Part shown: positions 9,289-18,648 of the stretch, piece by piece
Numbering within the stretch: the stretch's first letter is position 1
Layout: each line of letters starts with the position of its first letter
Source: Leptolyngbya sp. NIES-2104
Lineage (GTDB): Bacteria > Cyanobacteriota > Cyanobacteriia > Leptolyngbyales > Leptolyngbyaceae
Reading direction: 5' to 3'
Length of the DNA: 64,000 nt
Assembly: GCF_001485215.1 (NCBI RefSeq)
Contig: NZ_BBWW01000001.1
Location: 5,208,001 to 5,272,000, forward strand
Notes under the pieces: generated by a model
What the model saw: the letters and a program-made list of their open reading frames with translations, nothing else
Database searches by the model: none
Told to the model about the DNA's origin: nothing
Made by a program: the position numbers and the translations under genes

Positions 9289-10251
9289 CTACACTGTAGC
9301 CGCTAAAAGCTGATTTGCACGCTCGACATTTTCCCGCACCGATGCAGCAGAACGATGTAATGCTGCTTGTTCTGCCTCGGTTAAGTCCAATTCCAGAATT
9401 GTTTGAATTCCTTGACATCCCAATCGACACGGTACGCCGATAAAGACATCATTCAAGCCATATTCGCCCTGGAGGTAGGCAGCGATCGGTAACAGGCGGG
9501 ATTTGTTGTAAAGGATCGCTTCGACCATCACACAAGCCGATGACGCAGGCGCATAGAACGCACTTCCGGTTTGCATCAGTTCTACAATCTCTGCGCCTCC
9601 GTTGCGAGTCCGATCGATGAGTTGCGCGATCGTCGATTCCGGCAACAGTTGATCGATCGGAATCCCGTTCACTGTGGAATATTTCGGCAGTGGCACCATC
9701 AAATCACCATGTCCACCGAGAACTGTCGCGCTGATATCCGCGATCGACACATCCAATTCCATCGCAATAAAGGTCTGAAATCGCGCCGAATCGAGTACGC
9801 CTGCCATTCCCATTACTTGTTTTGGTGGCAGTCCGCTGGCTTCCCAGGCAATGTGAGTCATGACATCGAGCGGATTGGTTACGACGATAAGCACAGCATT
9901 CGGGGAATATACGATCGCGCTTTTGACAGTTTCCCGGACAATCTTCGCATTTGTCCGCAGTAAATCATCTCGACTCATTCCCGGTTTGCGAGGAATACCA
10001 GCGGTAATCACAATGACATCAGAGCCAGCCGTATCTTGGTAATCGTTTGTACCGATAATTTGTCGATCGTGCCGTTCGACTCCTCGCGCTTCCATCAGAT
10101 CGAGCGCTAATCCTTGAGGACGACCTTGAATCACATCGAGCAGTACCACATCGGCTAGATTCTTCTCAGCGACTCTTTGAGCGAGGGTGCTTCCAACATT
10201 TCCGGCTCCGATCACAGAAACGCGAAATTGGGTACAAGTCGGAGAAGCCAT
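9289..10251 (-). CDS. mdh: Malate dehydrogenase (LDH-like type)
   Basis: This enzyme interconverts malate and oxaloacetate with NAD(H). The Rossmann motif VIGAGNVGSTLAQ is at residues about 13-26. TAGIPRKPGMSRDDLL contains the substrate-binding arginine loop typical of LDH-like malate dehydrogenases (R-K/R-P-G-M), which separates it from lactate dehydrogenase. The catalytic histidine lies in LGGHGDLMVPL. The length of 320 residues is normal. A perfect 9-bp inverted repeat lies 35-58 bp upstream of the start. The gene appears to be monocistronic. Confidence 0.94.
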   Translation of the reverse strand: MASPTCTQFRVSVIGAGNVGSTLAQRVAEKNLADVVLLDVIQGRPQGLALDLMEARGVERHDRQIIGTNDYQDTAGSDVIVITAGIPRKPGMSRDDLLRTNAKIVRETVKSAIVYSPNAVLIVVTNPLDVMTHIAWEASGLPPKQVMGMAGVLDSARFQTFIAMELDVSIADISATVLGGHGDLMVPLPKYSTVNGIPIDQLLPESTIAQLIDRTRNGGAEIVELMQTGSAFYAPASSACVMVEAILYNKSRLLPIAAYLQGEYGLNDVFIGVPCRLGCQGIQTILELDLTEAEQAALHRSAASVRENVERANQLLAATV

Positions 10252-10285
10252 AAATTTGCCGCCAGTGCGATCGACATTAGTGTAA

Positions 10286-10309
10286 CGCTCTCGAACTGAG
10301 TCGAGAGCG
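10286..10309 (-). promoter_or_regulatory. Perfect inverted repeat upstream of mdh
   Basis: CGCTCTCGA (10286-10294) and TCGAGAGCG (10301-10309) are exact complements with a 6-nt loop, 35 bp upstream of the mdh start. It may be an operator or a leader hairpin. No T-tract follows on either strand. Confidence 0.45.
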
Positions 10310-10514
10310 ATCGGGTCGCGATTCTTTAGATTTCACAAGGCTTGTCACCCTTTTAGGTCAGTCACGTTGATGCAATAGACACTTCCAAAGACAGAACAGA
10401 AGCTTCACCCGTGGCAGATGGGATAGAGGAAAGGCAATGGTTAGAGTTGTCTTATTCACATTGCTTCAAGCAACTGGCTCGTTGAAGTTCTTATAAAACA
10501 TCTAAAAAAAGCCT

Positions 10515-12641
10515 ATGTACGCACCCATTTGGACGGGAAAAGTCTATCCGTTAGGCGCAGCCTGGGACGGAAAAGGAACTAACTTTTCGATCTTTTCTGA
10601 ACATGCAACTGGTGTCGAAGTTTGTTTGTTCGATGCTCAAGGTGAAGAGCTACGGTTGCCTCTGTATGAAGGCGAGAATTTCCTTTGGCATGGTTATGTT
10701 CCTGGAATTGCGCCAGGTCAGCGATATGGCTTTCGTGTACATGGACCTTGGCAACCTGAACAAGGACATCGATTTAATGCAAACAAGCTTTTGATTGACC
10801 CTTACGCAAAAGCGATCGAGGGCTATGTTCAACAAGGCGAAGCAACCTTTAGCTACCGCTGGGATGATCCTGCCGCAGATTTAGGATTTTCTGAGTTAGA
10901 TAGTGCTGATCTGATGCCGAAGTGCATTGTGGTGGATCAAGGCTTTAATTGGGAAGGGGATCAGCTTTTACAAACTCCCTGGAACGAGACAGTCATTTAT
11001 GAGATGCACGTTAAAGGTTTTACTCAGAAGCATCCTGAGATTCCAGAACATCTACGCGGAACTTATGCAGGACTCGCACATCCAGCCGCGATCGCGCATT
11101 TGCAATCGTTAGGAGTCACGGCAGTTGAATTAATGCCTGTGCATCACTTCTTAGCTCATCCGGGTCACTTAGCGAGTAAAGACTTATCGAACTATTGGGG
11201 CTACGATTCGATCAATTATTTTTCACCGCATTCGGGCTATAGTTCTGACAAGACTCCAGGCGGACAGGTGCAAGAATTCAAAGAGATGGTGAAAGCTCTG
11301 CACAAAGCTGGGATCGAAGTTATTTTAGATGTCGTTTACAATCACACTGGCGAAGGAAATCACGCAGGTCCAACCCTTTCACTAAAAGGAATTGACAACA
11401 AAACGTACTACCGCCTAGTCGAAGGAAATGAGCGGTACTACATGGACTTTACCGGATGTGGTAACTCGCTCAATGTGCAAAGTCCTCAAGTGCTAAAGCT
11501 GATCATGGATAGCTTGCGCTACTGGGTGACAGAAATGCACATTGACGGCTTCCGATTTGATCTCGCTTCTGCACTTGCACGAGAACTCTACGCCGTTGAT
11601 AACTTAGCCTCGTTCTTCGATATCATTCACCAAGACCCAATTCTGGCAGGTGTGAAGTTGATTGCTGAACCTTGGGACATTGGGGACGGCGGCTATCAGG
11701 TCGGAAACTTCCCGGTGCTGTGGTCAGAGTGGAATGGTCGCTATCGGGATGAAATGCGCGATTTTTGGCGGGGTCAAGATGGTAAGCTTGGTGACTTTGG
11801 CTATCGATTCACAGGTAGTCCAGACCTCTATCAATTAAACGGTCGCAGACCTCATGCCAGCATTAATTTTCTGACAGCACATGATGGATTTACCTTGCGG
11901 GATTTAGTCAGCTACAACGAGAAACACAATCTAGCCAACGGTGAAGATAACCGGGATGGAGAAAGTCACAATCGATCGTGGAATTGTGGCATCGAAGGCG
12001 AAACTGATAATGCGGAAGTGCTACGCCTCAGAGAACGTCAACAGCGAAATATGTTATCGACGCTGATGCTGTCTCAAGGGATTCCGATGATTGTGATGGG
12101 TGATGAAATGGGTCGCACTCAATCTGGCAATAACAATGCGTACTGTCAGGATAATGAGCTATCTTGGCTCGATTGGGACTTATGCGATCGCAATAAAGAC
12201 CTGCTCAATTTCACCCGCGAATTGATTCATTTCCGCCAAGAACACCCCGTTTTTCGCCGTCAACGCTGGTTCCAAGGACAAGCGATTCACGGTTCAAGCG
12301 TAAGCGATATTGCTTGGTTTAATCTCGATGGCAACGACATGACCGAAGAGCAATGGGGTAACGGCTACTCGAAAACGATCGCGGTGTTCCTGAACGGAAA
12401 CGAACTTCCCGATCGCGGTCCCAAAGGCGGACGCATTCGAGATAATAACTTCCTATTGCTCTTCAATGCTCACTGGGAAATGCTCGAATTTACCCTTCCC
12501 GCCCGCTTACGACAACGCAAATGGTCTGCTCTTATCAACACCAAAGAGCCGCGCTTTATCACCGAGAAGATTACCTTCTCAGGAACAAAGACGGTTCCGG
12601 TAATGGGTCGATCGCTGGTTGTTCTGCAATCGGGCATCTAA
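10515..12641 (+). CDS. glgX: Glycogen debranching enzyme GlgX (GH13)
   Basis: GlgX hydrolyses alpha-1,6 branches of glycogen, mainly short limit-dextrin branches. The order is an N-terminal CBM48-like beta domain ([18 protein letters not shown]), a GH13 catalytic barrel, and a C-terminal beta domain. The catalytic nucleophile is D349 in GFRFDLAS, the acid is E385 in AEPWD, and the stabilising aspartate is D457 in TAHDGF. The 708 residues match the family. The start ATG at 10515 is followed directly by [14 protein letters not shown], typical of cyanobacterial GlgX. A 12-bp hairpin lies just past the stop. GlgX and isoamylase are close relatives; the GlgX call rests on length and motifs. Confidence 0.94.
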   Translation: MYAPIWTGKVYPLGAAWDGKGTNFSIFSEHATGVEVCLFDAQGEELRLPLYEGENFLWHGYVPGIAPGQRYGFRVHGPWQPEQGHRFNANKLLIDPYAKAIEGYVQQGEATFSYRWDDPAADLGFSELDSADLMPKCIVVDQGFNWEGDQLLQTPWNETVIYEMHVKGFTQKHPEIPEHLRGTYAGLAHPAAIAHLQSLGVTAVELMPVHHFLAHPGHLASKDLSNYWGYDSINYFSPHSGYSSDKTPGGQVQEFKEMVKALHKAGIEVILDVVYNHTGEGNHAGPTLSLKGIDNKTYYRLVEGNERYYMDFTGCGNSLNVQSPQVLKLIMDSLRYWVTEMHIDGFRFDLASALARELYAVDNLASFFDIIHQDPILAGVKLIAEPWDIGDGGYQVGNFPVLWSEWNGRYRDEMRDFWRGQDGKLGDFGYRFTGSPDLYQLNGRRPHASINFLTAHDGFTLRDLVSYNEKHNLANGEDNRDGESHNRSWNCGIEGETDNAEVLRLRERQQRNMLSTLMLSQGIPMIVMGDEMGRTQSGNNNAYCQDNELSWLDWDLCDRNKDLLNFTRELIHFRQEHPVFRRQRWFQGQAIHGSSVSDIAWFNLDGNDMTEEQWGNGYSKTIAVFLNGNELPDRGPKGGRIRDNNFLLLFNAHWEMLEFTLPARLRQRKWSALINTKEPRFITEKITFSGTKTVPVMGRSLVVLQSGI

Positions 12642-12647
12642 ACTAAA

Positions 12648-12674
12648 GCGGGGTTTGTCAACGACAGATCCCGC
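12648..12674. terminator. Hairpin after glgX
   Basis: GCGGGGTTTGTC pairs with GACAGATCCCGC (two G-U pairs) around a 3-nt loop, 7 nt after the glgX stop. The 3' side on the plus strand is A-rich rather than T-rich, so its role as a terminator of glgX is uncertain. It may mainly stabilise the mRNA end. Confidence 0.45.
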
Positions 12675-12745
12675 CTGAAAAAATATTTGGAGTAGCATAA
12701 GAACGTAGAATAAAACGATCGTCTCCGATGCGAAACATACACAGT

Positions 12746-12973
12746 ATGGAAATTGCCCCACACATTAACATTGATCCTGCTATTTGCGGCGGCGTACCCG
12801 TAATTACTGGAACTCGAATTCCTGTTGCGATCATCATTGGTGCTCTTGCCAGCGAAATGACCGAAACGGAAGTGATGGAGGACTATGTTTTAACAAGAGA
12901 GCAAATCAAAGCCGCACTTGCCTATGCTGCTGATATGGTGAAGCACGTTGAAGCTTTCCCCATCGGAGCTTAA
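12746..12973 (+). CDS. DUF433 antitoxin-like protein
   Basis: This small protein of 75 residues belongs to the DUF433 family, which resembles VapB-type antitoxins with a winged-helix-like DNA-binding fold. The family signature is visible: HINIDPAICGGVPVITGTRIPV, then a helical segment ending in TREQIKAALAYAADM. I place the start at ATG 12746 (MEIAPHINID); a start at 12728 would add six residues. Only three bases separate it from the DUF5615 gene downstream, so the two are surely one operon. By family knowledge it should neutralise that partner and may repress their shared promoter; this is not proven here. Confidence 0.88.
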   Translation: MEIAPHINIDPAICGGVPVITGTRIPVAIIIGALASEMTETEVMEDYVLTREQIKAALAYAADMVKHVEAFPIGA

Positions 12974-12976
12974 ATT

Positions 12977-13345
12977 GTGAACTTTCTTGTCGATGAAAAT
13001 ATGCCCAGACCACTTGCGGCGAAGATTGCCGAATTGGGATTTCAAGTTCAAGATGTACGCGACATTGGGCTGACAGGGCATTCCGATGATGAAGTGATGC
13101 AAGCCGCTATTGCGGCTGATGCAATCATCATTACAGCAGATCGTCGCTTTGCTGATCCACGTAGTTGGGCAGAAGCATTCACCGCAGGTGTCATCTTCAT
13201 CAACTTACCAGGAGGAACATCGACGAAAACCATAGTTGCGAAAGTTCTCGACCTGCTTCAAAATCGTACTCCTGATTCTCTACTTGGAGCCTACACTACA
13301 GTAGAACTCAGACGTTCACTTTCTCGCCCGATTCGACCGCGTTAG
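12977..13345 (+). CDS. DUF5615 PIN-like toxin
   Basis: This 122-residue protein is a PIN-like (Mut7-C-like) nuclease of the DUF5615 family and the likely toxin of the pair. It begins MNFLVDENMPRPLAAKI, with the D-E-N acidic cluster at residues 6-8. A second acidic cluster is at IITADRRFADPRS, near residue 54. These are the expected metal-binding carboxylates. The start is a GTG at 12977, three bases after the DUF433 stop. RNA cleavage activity is inferred from the PIN-like family and has not been shown for most members. Confidence 0.87.
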   Translation: MNFLVDENMPRPLAAKIAELGFQVQDVRDIGLTGHSDDEVMQAAIAADAIIITADRRFADPRSWAEAFTAGVIFINLPGGTSTKTIVAKVLDLLQNRTPDSLLGAYTTVELRRSLSRPIRPR

Positions 13346-13355
13346 TCACCTCAAA

Positions 13356-14396
13356 CTATTCAAGAGCAAGTTGAATCAATCGATCGACTAAATTCGGATA
13401 AGACACTCCAGATGCTTCCCACATCATCGGATACATACTTGTTGCCGTGAATCCAGGCAGCGTATTGATTTCATTGATTAACACTTCACCCGTCGATTCC
13501 ACATAGAAAAAGTCAACGCGACTTAAACCCGAAGCATCAACCGCCTGAAAAGCCTGCAATGCTCGTTCCTGAATTAAGCTCGTAATTTCTGCCGGAAGTT
13601 GAGCGGGAATCACATGGCTCGATTTGCCTGCGGTGTACTTCGTTTCGTAATCATAAAAGTCGCTATCAAACCGAATTTCACCCACCACCGAAGCTTTCGC
13701 TTGCTCATTTCCTAACACCGCACATTCGACTTCACGCGCCACGACTCCCGCTTCGACGATGATTCGTCGATCGTAACTCGCAGCACTATCTAACGCCGCT
13801 TCTAACTCTGCACGAGTCCGAACTTTCGAGATGCCAACTGATGATCCTAAGTTTGCAGGTTTGATAAAGCAGGGATAACCGAGTTCCGTTTCGATGCGAT
13901 CGCACAATTTCGGAAACACACAAGGATTCGAGTAGATTTCCGATCGACTGACTCCCAAATATTTCACCTGCGGCAAGCCCGCCTGAGCAAACGCGGTTTT
14001 CATCGCCAGCTTATCCATCCCGACCGAAGACCCCAACACACTAGAACCGACAAACGGTTTCTGCATCAAAGTCAGCAAACCCTGAATCGTTCCATCTTCA
14101 CCATTCGGACCGTGCAGAATCGGAAACCAAACATCGACTTGAGCCGCTTCAGACGGAAATTGCCAGAGATTCGTGGCGCTATCTTCACAGTCAATTGCAC
14201 CTGATTCTAAAACCGATCGAGCAATATCGGGCGATCGCCATTGTCCGTCTTTCTGAATGTAGAACGGCATCAGATCATATTTCTCGGCATTGGCAGGATC
14301 GCTGAGGGCTTGAGCAATCGATCGAGCCGATGCGATCGAGACTTCATGTTCGCCAGAACGCCCACCAAATAGCAATCCTACTTTTAGCTTCGTCAT
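13356..14396 (-). CDS. ddl: D-alanine--D-alanine ligase
   Basis: This ATP-grasp enzyme joins two D-alanines for the peptidoglycan stem peptide. Motifs seen are [16 protein letters not shown] at the N-terminus, [13 protein letters not shown], the ATP-binding loop [13 protein letters not shown], and the C-terminal metal site [15 protein letters not shown]. The 346 residues match the long-loop VanA/Ddl type. It is transcribed towards the toxin-antitoxin pair with only 10 bp between their ends. It appears monocistronic. Together with murA, it is one of two cell-wall precursor genes in this part of the window, but they are not in one operon. Confidence 0.96.
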   Translation of the reverse strand: MTKLKVGLLFGGRSGEHEVSIASARSIAQALSDPANAEKYDLMPFYIQKDGQWRSPDIARSVLESGAIDCEDSATNLWQFPSEAAQVDVWFPILHGPNGEDGTIQGLLTLMQKPFVGSSVLGSSVGMDKLAMKTAFAQAGLPQVKYLGVSRSEIYSNPCVFPKLCDRIETELGYPCFIKPANLGSSVGISKVRTRAELEAALDSAASYDRRIIVEAGVVAREVECAVLGNEQAKASVVGEIRFDSDFYDYETKYTAGKSSHVIPAQLPAEITSLIQERALQAFQAVDASGLSRVDFFYVESTGEVLINEINTLPGFTATSMYPMMWEASGVSYPNLVDRLIQLALE

Positions 14397-14508
14397 AATC
14401 TGATCCCAATTTTCTTTTGAACTTTAGACCATTTAGTCGATCGCGTCTAGAGGACACGATAAGAGAACGTGCATCGGAACGCTTTCAGGAACATTAATAC
14501 GAACTGGG

Positions 14509-14560
14509 TTGACGCTTATGTTGATTAGGTCTTAGGATTTTAACCGTAAAATACGGTTAA
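14509..14560 (+). promoter_or_regulatory. Promoter and palindromic operator candidate of the dioxygenase gene
   Basis: A sigma70-like promoter reads TTGACG (14509-14514), an 18-bp spacer and TAGGAT (14533-14538). Immediately after it lies a perfect inverted repeat TTAACCGT-AAAAT-ACGGTTAA (14540-14560), covering the expected transcription start. This layout is typical of a repressor operator. The promoter and operator roles are inferred. Confidence 0.55.
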
Positions 14561-14585
14561 TCTACCAATTTAATGTAGAATTGTG

Positions 14586-14702
14586 ATGAACTTAAACAGA
14601 GTGGGCAATCGATCGCTCCTTTCGTTGCTTGTGACCGATGGCAACAAAGAAGCAGACCTAGTAATTGCCGCTCTACGGATACAACAGCTTTTGGAGAATT
14701 GA
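14586..14702 (+). CDS. Possible 38-codon leader ORF
   Basis: An ATG at 14586 opens 38 codons (MNLNRVGNRSLL...QQLLEN) that stop with TGA at 14700-14702, one base before the dioxygenase ATG. The last codons contain the TTGGAG that serves as ribosome-binding site for the next gene, so the two could be translationally coupled. No strong ribosome-binding site precedes its own start. It could equally be chance in a 300-bp leader. Nothing else but the promoter and operator is seen in 14397-14703. Confidence 0.3.
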   Translation: MNLNRVGNRSLLSLLVTDGNKEADLVIAALRIQQLLEN

Positions 14703-14703
14703 C

Positions 14704-15669
14704 ATGAGTAACAAATATATTGAAGTCAAACAAGTTTCTGGGTTTATTGGGGCTGAGATTAGCGGGGTCGATCTTTCACAGGCTTTGCACGATGATGCTG
14801 TTCGAGAAATTCGGGAAGCTTTGCTGAAGTGGAAGGTCATCTTCTTCCGCAATCAGAACATTGATCATGCCGCTCAGATTGCTTTTACGGCTCGGTTTGG
14901 CGAAGTCACTTACGCCCATCCGCATGAAGACGACCCGATCAAAGGGTTTCAGGAAATCATGCCCGTTGATCGTCGTCGCTTCGATCGCAAAAATGGCTTG
15001 CGGAAAACGAGCTACGAACATCACTGGCATACAGATGTTACAGCAGCCATTAACCCACCCGCAGCATCCGTTTTACGGGCTGTGAACGTTCCAAGCTTTG
15101 GAGGTGACACGACTTGGACAAATTTAGTGGCTGCTTATGAAGGTCTGTCTGCTCCACTCCGGGCATTAGCAGACACGCTCAAAGCTGAACATCGGTTTAA
15201 TGCGCGATCGGATGTTCCTAGCAAGAGTAAGTTTGCTCAACGCATTGCGGCAAATCCACTCGTTTCGATTCATCCGGTCGTCAGAGTGCATCCTGAGACC
15301 GGAGGACGAGCACTGTACGTCAATCCTGGCTTTACCTCACACATTGTCGATGTCTCGCAGCAAGAGAGCGACTTGCTTCTAGAGCTATTCTTTAACCAAA
15401 TCACAAAGCCCGCCTACACCACTCGATTTCGCTGGAACAATGGTGATATTGCATTCTGGGACAATCGCGCTACGGCTCATTTAGCTCCACAGGATTTAGA
15501 TCATATTGAAGTTGAGCGCGTTCTCTACCGCACCACGATTACTGGAGATGTTCCCGTTGGAGTGGATGGATTTCGATCGCAAATCGTAGAAGGTGAAATG
15601 TTCAGCGCTAAAGTCCCGACAGTCTTGCAAGAAAGTTTCGATACAAAGCTCAGTACTCTGGTCCATTAA
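14704..15669 (+). CDS. TauD/TfdA-family Fe(II)/2-oxoglutarate dioxygenase
   Basis: Members hydroxylate substrates such as taurine, alkylsulfonates or alkylsulfates with O2 and 2-oxoglutarate. The iron-binding facial triad is visible: H109 and D111 in HWHTDVT, and the distal H259 in RATAHLAPQD; VERVLYRTTI supplies the arginine that binds 2-oxoglutarate. I chose ATG 14704 because GGAG sits 8 bp upstream; a frame from 14665 is longer but lacks support. The 321 residues are somewhat longer than E. coli TauD. It stands alone behind its own promoter and a palindromic operator, so it is probably controlled by a local regulator. The substrate cannot be told; no sulfonate transporter is nearby. Confidence 0.85.
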   Translation: MSNKYIEVKQVSGFIGAEISGVDLSQALHDDAVREIREALLKWKVIFFRNQNIDHAAQIAFTARFGEVTYAHPHEDDPIKGFQEIMPVDRRRFDRKNGLRKTSYEHHWHTDVTAAINPPAASVLRAVNVPSFGGDTTWTNLVAAYEGLSAPLRALADTLKAEHRFNARSDVPSKSKFAQRIAANPLVSIHPVVRVHPETGGRALYVNPGFTSHIVDVSQQESDLLLELFFNQITKPAYTTRFRWNNGDIAFWDNRATAHLAPQDLDHIEVERVLYRTTITGDVPVGVDGFRSQIVEGEMFSAKVPTVLQESFDTKLSTLVH

Positions 15670-15676
15670 ATCGGAT

Positions 15677-16537
15677 TCAGCACACAGATTGTAGTCGGGT
15701 AGTTTGTTGAATTTGTCGATCGAGCCAACGTTCTAGATCAATCAACAGTTCCTCATAGTTAATATCATTGTGCGGAGCATGACGACTACCCGGATACTCG
15801 TGTCGTTCTTTATCCGATAACGTCAGTTGCTCAAAGAATGCCTGACTTCCTTCAGGATGCGCGACAACATCATCTCCGCCATGCAGAATCAACAATGGCA
15901 CTTGTAAATTTGCTGCCTGAGATTCCACCCAAGCGATCGTCTTAAACAACTCAGAGCCAAATCGCGCACTGGCGATCGAATGCACGAGCGGATCTTGAGT
16001 GCAATCATTCAGCACTTCTCGATCGCGTGAGATTGCTTCGAGATCAATGCCGACCTTGAGCCTGAAACGCGGTGCAATGCGTGAGAATGTGTTTGCTAAC
16101 CACAATTTGGTTGATGAAATGCCGTTTAGACCGAGTGCAGGCGCGATCGTAATGATGCCTTGTAGTGCAGTGGGAAACCGCAAACCATAGTCTAAAGCAA
16201 TCATTCCCCCCAAACTATGCCCTAAAACAAAACGTGGACAATTTGAGCATTGTTCGTCGATGACCTGAAGAAAGCGACTCAGATCAGCGCGGTACTCAGA
16301 CCAATCATTGAGATGTCCGCGCAAACCCGTCGATCGCCCATGTCCGCGTAAGTCGAGCGCATAAACGGTATAGCCAGCAGGAACGAGGTATTGAATAACA
16401 TTGTTAAATCGCCCGCTGTGGCTTCCAAGTCCGTGTAGCAGAATTACGATAGCCTGAGTTTGATGCTGAGGCTGACAAGATTGATAGTGAAGTTTGAGTC
16501 CTCCAACGCTTTTGAAGAACCCTTGAGTGTGGTGCAT
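15677..16537 (-). CDS. Alpha/beta hydrolase, monoacylglycerol lipase-like
   Basis: This is a serine hydrolase of the Hydrolase_4 (lysophospholipase/monoglyceride lipase) type. The oxyanion segment ILLHGLGSHSGRF is followed by YALDLRGHGRSTGLRGH and the nucleophile elbow LGHSLGGMIALDYG. The acid is in LHGGDDVVAHPEG and the histidine in SRHAPHNDI, so the triad is complete. I use ATG 16537 (MHHTQGFFKSV), which fits the family start; a start at 16582 is possible. No signal peptide is seen, so a cytoplasmic enzyme is likely. It converges on the dioxygenase gene with 7 bp between. Actual lipid substrate is not known. Confidence 0.85.
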   Translation of the reverse strand: MHHTQGFFKSVGGLKLHYQSCQPQHQTQAIVILLHGLGSHSGRFNNVIQYLVPAGYTVYALDLRGHGRSTGLRGHLNDWSEYRADLSRFLQVIDEQCSNCPRFVLGHSLGGMIALDYGLRFPTALQGIITIAPALGLNGISSTKLWLANTFSRIAPRFRLKVGIDLEAISRDREVLNDCTQDPLVHSIASARFGSELFKTIAWVESQAANLQVPLLILHGGDDVVAHPEGSQAFFEQLTLSDKERHEYPGSRHAPHNDINYEELLIDLERWLDRQIQQTTRLQSVC

Positions 16538-16582
16538 TGTGAAAAATTTAGTTGTGTTGGGATAGTTGCCACATTGAATCAC

Positions 16583-16972
16583 ACGGAGTTAAAAAATCTT
16601 TGTCACTTTGATTACCAGAATTTAACGATTCTAAAATTGTTTGTGTTCCAAGCTACAAATCTAGTTCACTGGCTTAGAAATGGCTTGGAGTAACTGGCAA
16701 TCCTTCGCTCTTTATCAATTCACATCACTTCAGATTATCGTTTTAAGAAATAAGAACGTTTGCTTCTATGAATTGAACCGCTTACAGTGAAGACATTGAA
16801 GACAAGCGGAGTTCAAAGCCGAATCAATCCACGATTCGATTGAGTCAAGGCACTTCTGCCAAACGTCTTCTCAAGGCTTAGCAATTCATTCAAAAATTGC
16901 TGAATGCTTGCTCAATGTGAGTGAAGCACAGGTTTAATCTGTCAGCCTTCAATTCTACAGAGGTTTTTTCCC
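16583..16972. other. Intergenic region with no gene seen
   Basis: This is a 390-bp spacer between the divergent alpha/beta hydrolase and DUF1003 genes, and it must hold both promoters. An inverted repeat AGCAATT/AATTGCT lies near 16879-16900. I see no convincing ORF or RNA. Confidence 0.5.
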
Positions 16973-17671
16973 ATGAAACGTCCACAATCAAACCACTTGA
17001 ATCAACAGCAATCAATCTTAGAATCGGCTCCCCCCAAGCCGACCCGTGGGCAACGTCTCGCCGATGCAATGGCTTCTAAAGTTGGCTCCTGGGCATTTAT
17101 TGGAACCCAGAGCGTCATCTTGGCAGGCTGGATTGGAGCAAACTCGATTCCAGGTGCACCCCATTGGGACGAATCCCCCTTCATTCTGCTGAATCTAGTG
17201 TTTTCCTTCGCCTCGGCTTACACTGCACCGGTTGTGTTGATGAGTCAGAATCGCCAGTCTGAAGAAGACCGCTACTCTGCCATGATGAACCACAAAGTTA
17301 ACTTACACGTGGCGCAAGAGATCGAGCGATTGCATCAGAAAATTGACGATTTACAAACACGGCAACTGACCGAGCTTTCTCAGCTATTGGAAAAACAGCC
17401 GGAAGCAATGTCAACTCAACGCGATCGACTACCAAGCAAAATTTACTTGGTTGCCCAAGCAAATCAGAACGGAGTTGCAAAAGACAATCGCAAGCCCAAA
17501 ACGGTGTCTGTGTTGTTGCCTCAATCGGTGTTCAATGCTCAGACAACAGATACGGTTTTGCCGTCTCATCTGCAAACCAAGCAGAAGTTTGAGGTGTCGA
17601 TCGACAATTGTGCGATCGCAAATTCGCTCAATCGAACCGTCATTAAAAACGGCGATCGACAACATTCTTAA
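16973..17671 (+). CDS. DUF1003 membrane protein
   Basis: This is a DUF1003-family protein of 232 residues and unknown biochemical role. The family core is seen: LADAMASKVGSWAFIGTQSVILAGW forms the first membrane segment, FILLNLVFSFASAYTAPVVLMSQNRQ the second, followed by the conserved basic SEEDRYSAMMNHKVN and a coiled-coil-like QEIERLHQKIDDLQTRQL. The C-terminal 90 residues are hydrophilic and not part of the family core. The next gene, a cadD-like transporter, starts 11 bp downstream and is probably co-transcribed. A membrane location is inferred from the two hydrophobic segments. Confidence 0.85.
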   Translation: MKRPQSNHLNQQQSILESAPPKPTRGQRLADAMASKVGSWAFIGTQSVILAGWIGANSIPGAPHWDESPFILLNLVFSFASAYTAPVVLMSQNRQSEEDRYSAMMNHKVNLHVAQEIERLHQKIDDLQTRQLTELSQLLEKQPEAMSTQRDRLPSKIYLVAQANQNGVAKDNRKPKTVSVLLPQSVFNAQTTDTVLPSHLQTKQKFEVSIDNCAIANSLNRTVIKNGDRQHS

Positions 17672-17682
17672 GGTCAGTTGAA

Positions 17683-18409
17683 ATGAACGAACTTATCACG
17701 GCAGTTTCTACGGGGATCACTGCATTCATCGCTACAAACTTAGACGACGTTCTGATCCTGCTGTTGTTCTTTTCTCAAGTGAATGCAAACTTTCGACATC
17801 GACACATTGTATCCGGTCAGTATCTTGGATTTGCAACATTAGTGCTAGTTAGCTTACCGGGCTTTTTTGGTGGATTGATGTTTCCGCAAGAATGGGTGGG
17901 ACTGTTGGGAATTGCCCCGTTGCCTTTGGCACAGCGAAGCTGCTCGCGATTGGATTAAGCCGCTTACTGACACCAGAAGCCGACGAAACAGAAACCAGTC
18001 TGTCAGAAAAGACATCTCCTTTTTCTACATTAATTTCGCCTCAGACTTGTAGCATCGCTGCTGTAACCTTTGCGAATGGAGGCGACAATGTTGGAATCTA
18101 TGACCCCTGTTTGCGAATTGTACTTGGGATAGTTTGATCGTCGTTTTAAGTGTGTTTTTCTCAATGGTCGGTGTGTGGTGCTCTATGGCTTATCAACTGA
18201 CTCGAATTCCTGCAATTGCAGAAACGCTATCTCGCTACGGCAATCTACTAGTTCCATTTGTGCTGATTGGCTTGGGAATTCTGATTTTGATTGATAGTCA
18301 TACGCTCGAAAATCGCGGTTTAGCAGTTCTAACACTCGTGATTACTGGAATTTGGACGCTGAAATTGATTGCGGCTCTCAATCTGACTGCAAAGAAGATT
18401 TTGGATTAA
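17683..18409 (+). pseudogene. Cadmium resistance transporter CadD-like, two frameshifts
   Basis: Three reading frames together spell one CadD-like integral membrane protein. It starts MNELITAVSTGITAFIATNLDDVLILL (17683, frame 1). It continues from about 17919 in frame 3 with VAFGTAKLLAIGLSRLL and FANGGDNVGIY, and ends from about 18104 in frame 2 with PLFANCTWDSLIVVLSVFF and the C-terminus at 18409. Each junction is a one-base loss at a run of four C (near 17915-17918 and 18104-18107); adding one C at each restores an intact protein of about 242 residues. It may be a true pseudogene or two homopolymer sequencing errors. CadD proteins export cadmium or related cations. Confidence 0.8.
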
Positions 18410-18648
18410 TCAATGCTTTGACAAACAAGAATATTTGATTCTATTAGTGTAGTTTTCTACAGTTAAGCAAGGTGGATTAGAGCGTAGATTTGCTCTGATA
18501 TCACTTTCCCTTCATGACATGGTGATACTGTATGAAACCTCTAAATAAACGATCGGGAGACGGAGATTTATTTCAGGCAGGCTATGGCAATGAATGATAA
18601 CTTTTCAAATATCCTCTTACAATCAGTGCAAAATAGTTCTGTTTCGTT

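Noticed and set aside
18590-18620. A solo end of the palindromic repeat (CTTTTCAAATATCCTC) before the XdhC gene
   Set aside because: It resembles the outer end of copies 1 and 8, but without core or opposite end it is too short to call.
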